From Pseudomonas sp. PB101 (GTDB lineage Bacteria > Pseudomonadota > Gammaproteobacteria > Pseudomonadales > Pseudomonadaceae), in assembly GCF_009764265.1 (NCBI RefSeq), contig NZ_RWIR01000051.1, positions 62,001 to 126,000 on the forward strand: DNA of 64,000 nt, written 5' to 3'. Every line of letters begins with the position of its first letter. Within the stretch, counting starts at the first letter, position 1. The translations under genes and the position numbers were made by a program. Below the pieces are notes generated by a model that ran no database searches, was not told where the DNA came from, and saw only the letters and a program-made list of their open reading frames with translations. Shown here piece by piece: positions 9,363 through 17,485 of this stretch.

Positions 9363-9390
9363 AACGCCTCGGTTATCCGAGGCGTTTTAT
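9363..9390 (+). terminator. Intercistronic terminator between pqqA and pqqB
   Basis: AACGCCTCGG - TTAT - CCGAGGCGTT is a perfect 10-bp stem with a 4-base loop, followed by TTATTTT. It lies 26 bp after pqqA and 27 bp before pqqB. Partial termination here would give excess pqqA transcript relative to pqqBCDE. Confidence 0.85.
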
Positions 9391-9417
9391 TTTCAGCGTT
9401 GAAATGATGGAGCACCC

Positions 9418-10329
9418 ATGTTTGTCCAGATTCTAGGTTCCGCTGCCGGCGGCGGTTTTCCCCAGTGGAACTGCAACTGCGTGAACTGCGCAGGCTTTCG
9501 CGACGGCAGCCTGCGGGCCACGGCGCGGACGCAATCGTCCATCGCAATTTCCGATGACGGCGTGAACTGGGTGCTGTGCAACACCTCCCCGGACATCCGC
9601 GCCCAACTCCAGAGCTTCGCCCCGATGCAACCGGGCCGTGCCCTGCGCGACACCGGGATCGGCGCAATCATCCTGATGGACAGCCAGATCGACCACACCA
9701 CCGGCCTGCTCATGCTGCGTGAAGGGTGCCCGCATCAAGTCTGGTGCACCGACATGGTCCACGAAGACCTGAGCAGCGGCTTCCCTCTGTTCAACATGCT
9801 GACCCACTGGAACGGCGGGCTGAACTGGAACCGCATCGAGCTCGATCAAAGCTTCACCATCCCCGCCTGCCCGAACCTGCGCTTCACCCCGCTGCCTTTG
9901 CGCAGCGCCGCGCCGCCGTACTCGCCGCACCGTTTCGACCCGCACCCGGGCGACAACATCGGCCTGATCGTCGAAGACCTCAATACCGGCGGCAAGCTGT
10001 TCTATGCGCCGGGGCTGGGCAAGGTGGATGCAGCGCTCCTGGAAATCATGGCCGGCAGCGATTGCCTGCTGGTCGACGGCACGCTGTGGGACGACGATGA
10101 AATGCAACGCCGTGGCGTCGGCACCCGCACCGGTCGGGAGATGGGCCACCTGGCGCAGAACGGCCCCGGCGGCATGCTCGAAGTACTCGAACAGTTGCCC
10201 GAGCAGCGCAAGGTGCTTATCCACATCAACAACACCAACCCGATTCTCGATGAGGATTCGCCGCAGCGGGCGGAGCTGGATCGGCGCCAGGTTGAAGTGG
10301 CGTATGACGGCATGAGTATTGTGCTGTAG
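9418..10329 (+). CDS. pqqB: PQQ biosynthesis protein PqqB
   Basis: A 303-residue member of the metallo-beta-lactamase fold, with the hallmark PqqB opening (LGSAAGGGFPQWNCNC) and a Cys-rich N-terminus. PqqB is thought to act as an iron-dependent hydroxylase during PQQ maturation; that role comes from the family, not this sequence. The ATG follows GATGGAGCACCC. A REP pair separates it from pqqC. Confidence 0.95.
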   Translation: MFVQILGSAAGGGFPQWNCNCVNCAGFRDGSLRATARTQSSIAISDDGVNWVLCNTSPDIRAQLQSFAPMQPGRALRDTGIGAIILMDSQIDHTTGLLMLREGCPHQVWCTDMVHEDLSSGFPLFNMLTHWNGGLNWNRIELDQSFTIPACPNLRFTPLPLRSAAPPYSPHRFDPHPGDNIGLIVEDLNTGGKLFYAPGLGKVDAALLEIMAGSDCLLVDGTLWDDDEMQRRGVGTRTGREMGHLAQNGPGGMLEVLEQLPEQRKVLIHINNTNPILDEDSPQRAELDRRQVEVAYDGMSIVL

Positions 10330-10337
10330 CTGAGGGC

Positions 10338-10409
10338 CCTATCGCTGGCAAGCCAGCTCCCACAGTTGAACGCATTCCCTTGTGGGAGCGAGCTTGCTCG
10401 CGATGGCGT
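10338..10409. repeat. REP pair inside the pqq operon
   Basis: Two facing palindromic units (ATCGCTGGCAAGCCAGCTCCCACA and its degenerate mate TGTGGGAGCGAGCTTGCTCGCGAT) about 16 bases apart fill most of the pqqB-pqqC gap. Confidence 0.85.
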
Positions 10410-10456
10410 CCGAACAAGCACCAAAGCATCCACCGGATGTACACCGGAGAACCGCA

Positions 10457-11209
10457 ATGACCGACACCCCGATGTCCCCCGCCGAATTCGAAGCGGCCCT
10501 GCGCGCCAAGGGCGCCTATTACCACATCCATCACCCCTACCATGTGGCGATGTACGAAGGCCGGGCCAGCCGCGAACAGATCCAGGGCTGGGTCGCCAAC
10601 CGCTTTTATTATCAAGTGAACATCCCGCTCAAAGACGCGGCGATCCTCGCTAACTGCCCTGACCGCGAGATCCGCCGCGAGTGGATTCAACGCCTGCTCG
10701 ATCATGACGGCGCACCCGGTGAAGACGGCGGCATCGAAGCCTGGCTGCGTCTGGGCCAGGCCGTGGGCCTCGACCCGGACCAACTGCGTTCCCAGGAATT
10801 GGTCCTGCCCGGTGTGCGCTTCGCCGTGGACGCGTACGTCAACTTCGCCCGTCGCGCCAGCTGGCAGGAAGCCGCCAGCAGCTCGCTGACCGAACTGTTC
10901 GCCCCGCAAATCCATCAGTCGCGCCTGGACAGCTGGCCCCAGCATTACCCATGGATCGACCCTGCCGGCTACGAGTATTTCCGCACCCGCCTGGGCCAGG
11001 CACGGCGCGATGTCGAGCACGGTCTGGCAATCACGTTGCAGCACTACACCACCCGCGACGGCCAGGAGCGCATGCTGGAAATTCTCCAGTTCAAACTGGA
11101 CATTCTTTGGAGCATGCTCGATGCCATGAGCATGGCCTACGAACTGAAACGCCCGCCGTATCACAGCGTGACCGGGGAACGGGTCTGGCACAAAGGAATC
11201 ACCTTATGA
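10457..11209 (+). CDS. pqqC: Pyrroloquinoline-quinone synthase PqqC
   Basis: Catalyses the final ring closure and eight-electron oxidation to PQQ. The protein is 250 residues, the normal PqqC length. It is helical with the family's His-rich stretch near the start (YHIHHPYH) and RFAVDAYVNFAR in the middle. The open frame runs upstream to 10382, but that part is REP sequence; ATG 10457 preceded by CGGAGAACC is the true start. The stop overlaps the pqqD start (ATGA), indicating translational coupling. Confidence 0.95.
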   Translation: MTDTPMSPAEFEAALRAKGAYYHIHHPYHVAMYEGRASREQIQGWVANRFYYQVNIPLKDAAILANCPDREIRREWIQRLLDHDGAPGEDGGIEAWLRLGQAVGLDPDQLRSQELVLPGVRFAVDAYVNFARRASWQEAASSSLTELFAPQIHQSRLDSWPQHYPWIDPAGYEYFRTRLGQARRDVEHGLAITLQHYTTRDGQERMLEILQFKLDILWSMLDAMSMAYELKRPPYHSVTGERVWHKGITL

Positions 11210-11481
11210 GTTTCGATCGCAGCAAGACCCCGACCTGGCGTCCTGGCTACCGTTTCCAGTACGAGCCGGCGCAAAAAGGCCATGTGCTGCTGTACCCGGA
11301 GGGCATGATCAAGCTCAACGAAAGCGCCGCCCTGATCGGCGGCTTGATTGACGGTGAACGGAATGTCGCGGCGATCATCAATGAGCTCGACCAGCAGTTC
11401 CCCGGCGTGCCCGAGCTCGGTGACGACATCGAGCAATTCATGGAGGTTGCCCGTGCGCAGCACTGGATCGAACTTGCCTGA
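11206..11481 (+). CDS. pqqD: PqqA peptide chaperone PqqD
   Basis: A 91-residue winged-helix-like RiPP recognition element that binds PqqA and presents it to the radical SAM enzyme PqqE. The N-terminal stretch W-R-P-G-Y-R-F-Q and the central LLYPEG...KLN motif fit PqqD. The ATG at 11206 overlaps the pqqC stop by four bases, and its own 3' end overlaps pqqE by 29 bp. Confidence 0.95.
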   Translation: MSFDRSKTPTWRPGYRFQYEPAQKGHVLLYPEGMIKLNESAALIGGLIDGERNVAAIINELDQQFPGVPELGDDIEQFMEVARAQHWIELA

Positions 11482-12625
11482 TTCATCGGTGCAAGTACCG
11501 CCCAAACCCGAGATCGGCCTGCCGCTGTGGCTGCTCGCCGAGCTGACCTATCGCTGCCCGCTGCAATGCCCGTACTGCTCCAATCCGCTGGATTTCGCCG
11601 AACAAGGCAAAGAGCTGAGCACCGAACAATGGCTCAAGGTGTTCCGCGAGGCGCGGGAAATGGGCGCCGCGCAACTGGGCTTTTCCGGTGGCGAACCGCT
11701 GGTGCGCCAGGACCTCGCCGAGTTGATTGCCGAGGCCCGCAAGCTGGGTTTCTACACCAACCTGATCACCTCCGGCATCGGCCTGACCGAGCAGAAAATC
11801 GGCGACTTCAAGAAGGCCGGTCTCGACCACATCCAGATCAGTTTCCAGGCCAGCGACGAGCAGGTGAACAACCTGCTGGCCGGTTCGAAAAAGGCCTTTG
11901 CGCAGAAACTCGAAATGGCCAGGGCAGTAAAGGCCCACGGTTATCCGATGGTGCTGAATTTCGTCACCCACCGGCACAACATCGACCAGATCGACCGCAT
12001 CATCGAGCTGTGTATCGCCCTGGAGGCGGACTTCGTCGAACTCGCCACGTGCCAGTTCTACGGCTGGGCGCAACTCAATCGCGTCGGGCTTTTGCCGACC
12101 AAAGAGCAACTGGTGCGCGCCGAACGCATCACCAACGAATACCGCGCCAAACTGGAAGCCGAAGGGCATCCGTGCAAGCTGATTTTCGTCACCCCGGATT
12201 ATTACGAAGAACGTCCGAAAGCCTGCATGAATGGCTGGGGCAGTATTTTTCTGACGGTCACGCCAGACGGAACCGCCCTGCCCTGTCACGGTGCCCGACA
12301 GATGCCGGTGCAGTTTCCCAACGTGCGTGACCACAGCATGCAGCACATCTGGTACGACTCGTTTGGCTTCAACCGCTTTCGCGGTTATGACTGGATGCCC
12401 GAGCCGTGCCGCTCCTGTGACGAGAAAGAAAAAGACTTCGGCGGCTGCCGCTGCCAGGCGTTCATGCTCACGGGTGACGCCAGCAACACCGACCCGGTGT
12501 GCAGCAAATCGCCACAACACGACGTGATCCTCAAGGCTCGCGAAGAAGCCGAACACGCGACCCAGACCATCGACCAATTGGCCTTTCGCAATGAACGAAA
12601 CTCACGCCTCATCGCCAAAAGCTGA
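11453..12625 (+). CDS. pqqE: Radical SAM enzyme PqqE
   Basis: Radical SAM/SPASM enzyme that forms the Glu-Tyr carbon-carbon bond in PqqA. The CxxxCxxC iron-sulfur motif is Cys35, Cys39 and Cys42 (YRCPLQCPYC). The SPASM cysteines cluster near the end (CHGARQ ... CRSCDEKEKDFGGCRC). The frame stays open to 11348 but is only the pqqD shadow. GTG 11453 is 6 bases after TGGAGG and inside the pqqD end; a second GTG at 11489 is the alternative. This gives about 390 residues. Confidence 0.94.
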   Translation: MRSTGSNLPDSSVQVPPKPEIGLPLWLLAELTYRCPLQCPYCSNPLDFAEQGKELSTEQWLKVFREAREMGAAQLGFSGGEPLVRQDLAELIAEARKLGFYTNLITSGIGLTEQKIGDFKKAGLDHIQISFQASDEQVNNLLAGSKKAFAQKLEMARAVKAHGYPMVLNFVTHRHNIDQIDRIIELCIALEADFVELATCQFYGWAQLNRVGLLPTKEQLVRAERITNEYRAKLEAEGHPCKLIFVTPDYYEERPKACMNGWGSIFLTVTPDGTALPCHGARQMPVQFPNVRDHSMQHIWYDSFGFNRFRGYDWMPEPCRSCDEKEKDFGGCRCQAFMLTGDASNTDPVCSKSPQHDVILKAREEAEHATQTIDQLAFRNERNSRLIAKS

Positions 12626-14417
12626 ACCTTTCAGCGCGGCCAAAGCCGTGGCCGCCGGGATCGACTTTGCCGAACTGCAGGTCGGTCGCCATGGCCTGTT
12701 CTGGAACGAGTACCGACCCGAAGACGCCGCGTGCCGGATCTGGCGCTGGCATGACGGCGCAGCGAAATGCCTGACGCCACCGGGCTTCAGCGTGCGCAGT
12801 CGGGTGTACGAATATGGCGGCGGAGCGTTTTGCCTGACGGACGACGGTATCGTTTTCGTCAGCGAGGCCGATCAGCAGTTGTATCGGCAATCACTGCAAG
12901 GCGAAGCGCCGGAAAAGCTGACATCCGGTGCGTGCCGTTATGGCGATTTGCAGTTCGCCAACGGGCAGGTACTGGCGGTCGAGGAACATCACAATCAACA
13001 CCGGCTGGTGGCCATCGACCTGATCGATGGCGCACGTCACCTGCTGGCCGAAGGGGCTGATTTCTATGCCGCGCCGACGCTGAGCCCTGACGCCCGGCGC
13101 CTGGCCTGGATCGAATGGAGTCGTCCGGATCAACCGTGGACGGCGACCCGCTTGATGGTTGCCGAACGCCTGGCCAATGGCGGGTTGGCCGAGGCTCGCT
13201 GCGTGGCGGGCGACAGCGTTCAAGAGTCTGTGCAACAACCACGGTTTGATGCCGGCGGTCGCCTGTATTGCCTGACGGACCGCGCCGGTTACTGGCAGCC
13301 ATGGAAGGAATCCGCAGATGGCCTGAGTCCATTGCCAAGTGCCGCCGCCGACCATGGCCCCGCGCCCTGGCAACTCGGCGGCAGCACCTGGTTACCGCTG
13401 GGCGATGACAGCTACCTGGCCAGCTGGACCGAAGGCGGGTTCGGCCGATTGGGCATAGGCGGCGACTCCAGCGCTGACTTCACCGGCGACTACAGCCGCT
13501 TCCGCCACCTCGCGGTGGATGAGCGGTTCATCTATTGCATCGCGGCGTCGCCTGTCAGCTCAACCGCCGTCATCGCCATCGAGCGCCAGAGCCGGCACGT
13601 GCAAGTGCTGGCCGGCGGCATTGCACCGCTTGCTGCCGAACAGATCAGCCGCCCGCAAACCTTGCGCTACCCCAGTGGCTCAGGCGAAGCACATGGTTTC
13701 TTCTACCCGGCGATGACCGGCGCGGCGAAACCGCCACTGGTGGTGTTCATCCATGGCGGACCGACGTCGGCGTGCTACCCGATGCTCGATCCGCGCATCC
13801 AGTACTGGGCACAGCGGGGCTTTGCCGTGGCTGACCTCAACTATCGCGGCAGCAGCGGTTATGGCCGGGCCTATCGTCAGGCGCTGCATTTGAGCTGGGG
13901 TGATGTGGATGTCGAAGACGCTTGCGCGGTGGTCAGCCATCTCGCCGGGCGTGGCTTGATCGATGGCAGTAAAGCGTTCATCCGCGGCGGCAGCGCCGGT
14001 GGCTATACCACTCTTTGCGCCCTGGCCTTCCACAACGTATTCCGCGCCGGCGCCAGCCTGTATGGGGTCAGCGACCCGGTGGCGCTGGGGCGCGCGACCC
14101 ACAAATTCGAAAGCGACTATCTGGACTGGCTGATCGGCGATCCGCTGCTGGATGCCGAACGCTATGCGGCCCGCACGCCGCTGCTGCATGCCGGCAACAT
14201 CCGCGTGCCGATGATCTTCTTTCAAGGAGAACTGGATGCCGTGGTTGTCCCGCAACAGACCCGCGACATGGTCAAGGCGCTGCAGGACAACGACATACTC
14301 GTCGAAGCGCACTACTACGCGGACGAACGCCATGGCTTTCGCAAGGCCGGCAATCAGGCCCATGCACTGGAGCAGGAGTGGTTGTTTTATCGGCGGGTGA
14401 TGGATTCAGTGGACTGA
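12591..14417 (+). CDS. S9 prolyl-oligopeptidase-family peptidase of the pqq operon
   Basis: A 608-residue protein with an N-terminal beta-propeller (about residues 40-360) and a C-terminal alpha/beta-hydrolase domain. The catalytic residues are visible: Ser468 in GGSAGGY, Asp549 in GELDAVVVP and His581 in DERHGF. The ATG overlaps the end of pqqE by 35 bp, so it is co-transcribed and probably coupled. Peptidases of this type follow pqqE in several fluorescent pseudomonads (a PqqM-type gene name has been used). A role in trimming the cross-linked PqqA peptide is inference from position. No signal peptide is visible, so it is probably cytoplasmic. Confidence 0.88.
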   Translation: MNETHASSPKAEPFSAAKAVAAGIDFAELQVGRHGLFWNEYRPEDAACRIWRWHDGAAKCLTPPGFSVRSRVYEYGGGAFCLTDDGIVFVSEADQQLYRQSLQGEAPEKLTSGACRYGDLQFANGQVLAVEEHHNQHRLVAIDLIDGARHLLAEGADFYAAPTLSPDARRLAWIEWSRPDQPWTATRLMVAERLANGGLAEARCVAGDSVQESVQQPRFDAGGRLYCLTDRAGYWQPWKESADGLSPLPSAAADHGPAPWQLGGSTWLPLGDDSYLASWTEGGFGRLGIGGDSSADFTGDYSRFRHLAVDERFIYCIAASPVSSTAVIAIERQSRHVQVLAGGIAPLAAEQISRPQTLRYPSGSGEAHGFFYPAMTGAAKPPLVVFIHGGPTSACYPMLDPRIQYWAQRGFAVADLNYRGSSGYGRAYRQALHLSWGDVDVEDACAVVSHLAGRGLIDGSKAFIRGGSAGGYTTLCALAFHNVFRAGASLYGVSDPVALGRATHKFESDYLDWLIGDPLLDAERYAARTPLLHAGNIRVPMIFFQGELDAVVVPQQTRDMVKALQDNDILVEAHYYADERHGFRKAGNQAHALEQEWLFYRRVMDSVD

Positions 14418-14449
14418 AGACAGCGCTCATTGCCGAAATGATGGCGCCC

Positions 14450-14523
14450 CCATCGCGGGCAAGCCCGCTCCCACAGGGTTGTGCACGCCACAAAACCTGT
14501 GGGAGCGGGCTTGCCCGCGAAAG
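14450..14523. repeat. REP pair after the pqq operon
   Basis: Facing units CGCGGGCAAGCCCGCTCCCACAG and CTGTGGGAGCGGGCTTGCC. They form a near-perfect long hairpin between the S9 peptidase and the minus-strand Pmp3-like gene, and may act as a bidirectional transcript end. Confidence 0.88.
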
Positions 14524-14547
14524 CAATTTATCTAGCGCCACAAAAAC

Positions 14548-14706
14548 TCAGCGCTTGGCGATGATGTACACCGCATGCACGATCCCCGGAATGTAACCGC
14601 ACAACGTCAGCAGAATATTCAGCCAGAACGCTCCGCCGAATCCGACTTGCAGGAACACGCCCAGTGGCGGCAGCAGGATGGCGATGATGATGCGAATAAA
14701 GTCCAT
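14548..14706 (-). CDS. Pmp3/YqaE-family small membrane protein
   Basis: A 52-residue peptide with two hydrophobic helices: IRIIIAILLPPLGVFL, then GFGGAFWLNILLTLCGYIPG. The LLPPLGVFLQ-G and LCGYIPGIVHA motifs are those of the YqaE/Pmp3 (UPF0057) family. These are proteolipid-like inner membrane proteins linked to stress and membrane potential; their exact function is unclear. GGAGCTGCCCCC precedes the ATG. It is a single-gene unit. Confidence 0.9.
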   Translation of the reverse strand: MDFIRIIIAILLPPLGVFLQVGFGGAFWLNILLTLCGYIPGIVHAVYIIAKR

Positions 14707-14887
14707 GGGGGCAGCTCCTGATTGGGGTGGGCTCGTTCAAGCCCTACAGCTAATCGACCCGCACCGTTTGTCAGGGTTCAGTCCCTCTTCTCCCGAGCCA
14801 AAAAAAACGCCCCACGCCAAAAGAATCGGACGTGAGGCGTGCGTATGACCGCGAGACGGTTCTGGAAACTGTGTGAGGCGCGTCGGA

Positions 14888-16159
14888 TCAGACGGCAATC
14901 CCTTTGCGGCACTGCAATTGCGCGGTGCGTACTCGGGAGAAGGCGCGTGCCAGGCGCAGGAGCATTTCATCGATGTTGGCGTTGCTGACATTCAACGCCG
15001 GGGTAAAGCGCAGGCAGTCGGGTTGCGGGGCATTGAGCAGCAAGCCTTCGTACAACGCCGCCTTGACTACCGCGTCAGCGCAATCGTCCGACAGCGTCAG
15101 CCCCCAGAGCAGCCCTTGACCGCGCAACTCGCCGTGACCGTAACGATGGGCCAGGCGCCCCAGGCCTTCGCGCAGGTGCTGACCGGTTTCGGCGACGTGC
15201 TTGAGCAACGCCTTGTCCTGCACCGCGCCGAGCACCGCAAGCCCAGCTGCGGTCATCAGCGCATTGCCGTGATGCGTACCTGTGACCTCGCCAATGTCGA
15301 AACAGCAAGCCTTGCCCCGCGCCAGCAGTGCGGCCAAGGGCACGCCGCCGCCCAAACCTTTGCCGAGCACGACGATATCCGCCGTTACGCCGAAAGACTG
15401 TTCTGCGAGCAAGCTGCCGCAACGGCCGATGCCGGTTTGCACTTCGTCGAAGATCAGCAGAATGCCGAGTTCACGGCACAGGCGTTCAACGCCCTTGAGG
15501 TAGTGCGCAGTGGCCGGGATCACGCCCGCTTCGCTCTGGATCGGTTCGAGCATGATCGCGACGGTCTGTTCATCCACGGCCGCATGCAATGCCGGCAGGT
15601 CGTTGAACGGGACATGGCTGAAGCCGGGCAGTTGCGGCTCGAACCGGTTGGTCAACGTCGAACTGTCCGACGCCGAAATCGTCGCCAGGCTACGGCCATG
15701 GCAACCCTTGTTGGCCACAATGATTCGCGAAGCACCACCGCGATGCTGCTGACCCCATTTGCGCGCCAGTTTGATCGCTGCCTCACAGGCTTCGCTGCCG
15801 GTATTGAGCAGGCTGGCCTGATCACTGCCGGTGCTGATGCACAGTTGTTCGGCGAGGCCGAGCATGCCGCGGTTTTGCAGGCCGAAACCCGGATTGATCA
15901 GCGATTGAGCCTGGGCCGTGATTGCATTGACCAAAACCGAAGGGCTGTGACCGAGGCTGTTGGCCCCGCCACCCTGGGAAAAATCCAGGTAGGCGCGGTC
16001 ATCGCTGTCCCATAACCACGAACCCTGGCCACGCACAAACACCTGTTTCGGCCGCTCGACACTGGGCATCAAGTACTCGCTGGACGGGGATGGGAGGAAA
16101 GCCTCCAGCACCAGATCATCAAGACTGGGAGGACTGCGACGCAGACTGAACAGATTCAT
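14888..16159 (-). CDS. Class III PLP aminotransferase (ArgD-like)
   Basis: A 423-residue pyridoxal-phosphate enzyme of the acetylornithine/ornithine aminotransferase fold. Lys267 (VLGKGLGGG) is the Schiff-base lysine, Asp238 (IFDEVQTG) binds the cofactor ring nitrogen, and NTGSEACEAAIKLAR (119-133) is the phosphate-binding segment. The substrate is not deducible. Gene order around the pqq cluster suggests it may be the aminotransferase reported near pqq genes in P. fluorescens B16, but that link is from memory. It is divergent from a LysR gene, which is its likely regulator. Confidence 0.85.
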   Translation of the reverse strand: MNLFSLRRSPPSLDDLVLEAFLPSPSSEYLMPSVERPKQVFVRGQGSWLWDSDDRAYLDFSQGGGANSLGHSPSVLVNAITAQAQSLINPGFGLQNRGMLGLAEQLCISTGSDQASLLNTGSEACEAAIKLARKWGQQHRGGASRIIVANKGCHGRSLATISASDSSTLTNRFEPQLPGFSHVPFNDLPALHAAVDEQTVAIMLEPIQSEAGVIPATAHYLKGVERLCRELGILLIFDEVQTGIGRCGSLLAEQSFGVTADIVVLGKGLGGGVPLAALLARGKACCFDIGEVTGTHHGNALMTAAGLAVLGAVQDKALLKHVAETGQHLREGLGRLAHRYGHGELRGQGLLWGLTLSDDCADAVVKAALYEGLLLNAPQPDCLRFTPALNVSNANIDEMLLRLARAFSRVRTAQLQCRKGIAV

Positions 16160-16328
16160 CTGGAAAAACCTCTTTTGAGGTTTTTTGCCTTACCTATGTA
16201 AATACCATCGAAGCAAAGGGTATTCATCGCGCTCTGTGGCCCTGTAAGCCCTGTGAATGCGGTTAGACTAAGCTCGGACGGGGCATTCAGCCATTTCGAT
16301 TTCCCAGCATTTTCGATAAGCAATACTT

Positions 16329-17258
16329 ATGGATTTCAAGCAACTGCGTTATTTCGTCGCGGTCTATGAAGAAGGCCACGTGGGCCGGGCCGCCGAGCGC
16401 CTGTCGATCTCCCAGCCGGCGCTGTCCCAGCAGATCCGCCAGCTCGAACAGAATCTCGACGTGAGCCTGTTCGAGCGCAGCAGCAAACGCCTGCTGCCGA
16501 CCCTCGCGGCCCATACGCTGTACAACCACGCGCTGCCTTTGCTCGATGGCCTGCAACGGGCACGGGAAGCGCTCGGCAACTTCAAGGGGCAAGCGCTGCG
16601 GACCCTGGCCATCGGTGTCTTGCAGACCGTGCATACCAGCCTCGTTCCGCAGATGCTCGAGCGGGTGCGCAAGGCGCAGCCGCACCTTGTAGTACAGATC
16701 TATGAGCTGACCGGCCTGGAAATCGAGCGACGACTGCTCAACGGCTCTCTGGACATCGGCATCAGCTACCTGCCGCCCCGCCAACCTGGCTTGCATGGCG
16801 TGATGCTGTACGAAGATGAACTGACCCTGGTCATCCCGGCGGAGCACCCGCTGCGTGAATTCAAGAAAGTCTCCATGAGTCAGGCCGCCGAGCTGCCGAT
16901 GTTGCTGCTGGGTGAGGAATTTCAGATACGGCAGATCTGGCAGGCCCAACTGGCAAGCCTCGGGCGCCGCCCACAGGTGCAGGCCGAACTGAACAACATG
17001 GCCGGCATCCTCGACAGCCTGCCGCACACGCGCCTGGCGACGGTATTGCCCGGACGTTCGCAAAAGACCCATGGCAACCACGAACTGTTGTGGAAACCCC
17101 TGAGCGAACCACGAGTGCCGCTGAAAGTCGGTTTGGTCTGTCGGGATGTGCAACGCCAGCAGGCCTCGCTGGCCTTGCTGCGGACATTGCTGGAAGAGGT
17201 GATAAATGGCCCGGGGGAACGCTTGAGCAGCGCGCAGGCTCTGGACGGGTTGAGCTAG
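16329..17258 (+). CDS. LysR-family transcriptional regulator
   Basis: A 309-residue protein with a classic LysR N-terminal HTH (MDFKQLRYFVAVYEEG ... AAERLSISQPALSQQIRQLE, residues 1-60) and a type-2 periplasmic-binding-like effector domain (about 90-295). It is transcribed divergently from the aminotransferase with a 169-bp shared intergenic region, the standard arrangement for a LysR regulator and its target. The CynR/BenM-like C-terminus does not identify the inducer. Confidence 0.92.
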   Translation: MDFKQLRYFVAVYEEGHVGRAAERLSISQPALSQQIRQLEQNLDVSLFERSSKRLLPTLAAHTLYNHALPLLDGLQRAREALGNFKGQALRTLAIGVLQTVHTSLVPQMLERVRKAQPHLVVQIYELTGLEIERRLLNGSLDIGISYLPPRQPGLHGVMLYEDELTLVIPAEHPLREFKKVSMSQAAELPMLLLGEEFQIRQIWQAQLASLGRRPQVQAELNNMAGILDSLPHTRLATVLPGRSQKTHGNHELLWKPLSEPRVPLKVGLVCRDVQRQQASLALLRTLLEEVINGPGERLSSAQALDGLS

Positions 17259-17279
17259 AAACTTTTCTTCGGGCAAAAG

Positions 17280-17303
17280 AAAACCCCGCCGAAGCGGGGC
17301 TTT
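17280..17303 (+). terminator. Terminator after the LysR gene
   Basis: CCCCGC - CGAA - GCGGGG forms a short GC-rich stem flanked by an A-run and CTTT, 22 bp after the LysR stop. Confidence 0.65.
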
Positions 17304-17485
17304 GCAGACTGTTTCCCTGACATCCATTTCACTCCGCCATCCTGGCAGAATCCTACGTGTCCCTGTTGTTGCTTTGCGCTTCCTGCGCTACGTCCATGTG
17401 AAGTAGATTAGCTGTGGATCCAATTTGCTTCTATGGGAGAACAGCAGCACGTTATGTAAGAGAATGCTTACAAAGCATTACTTCA

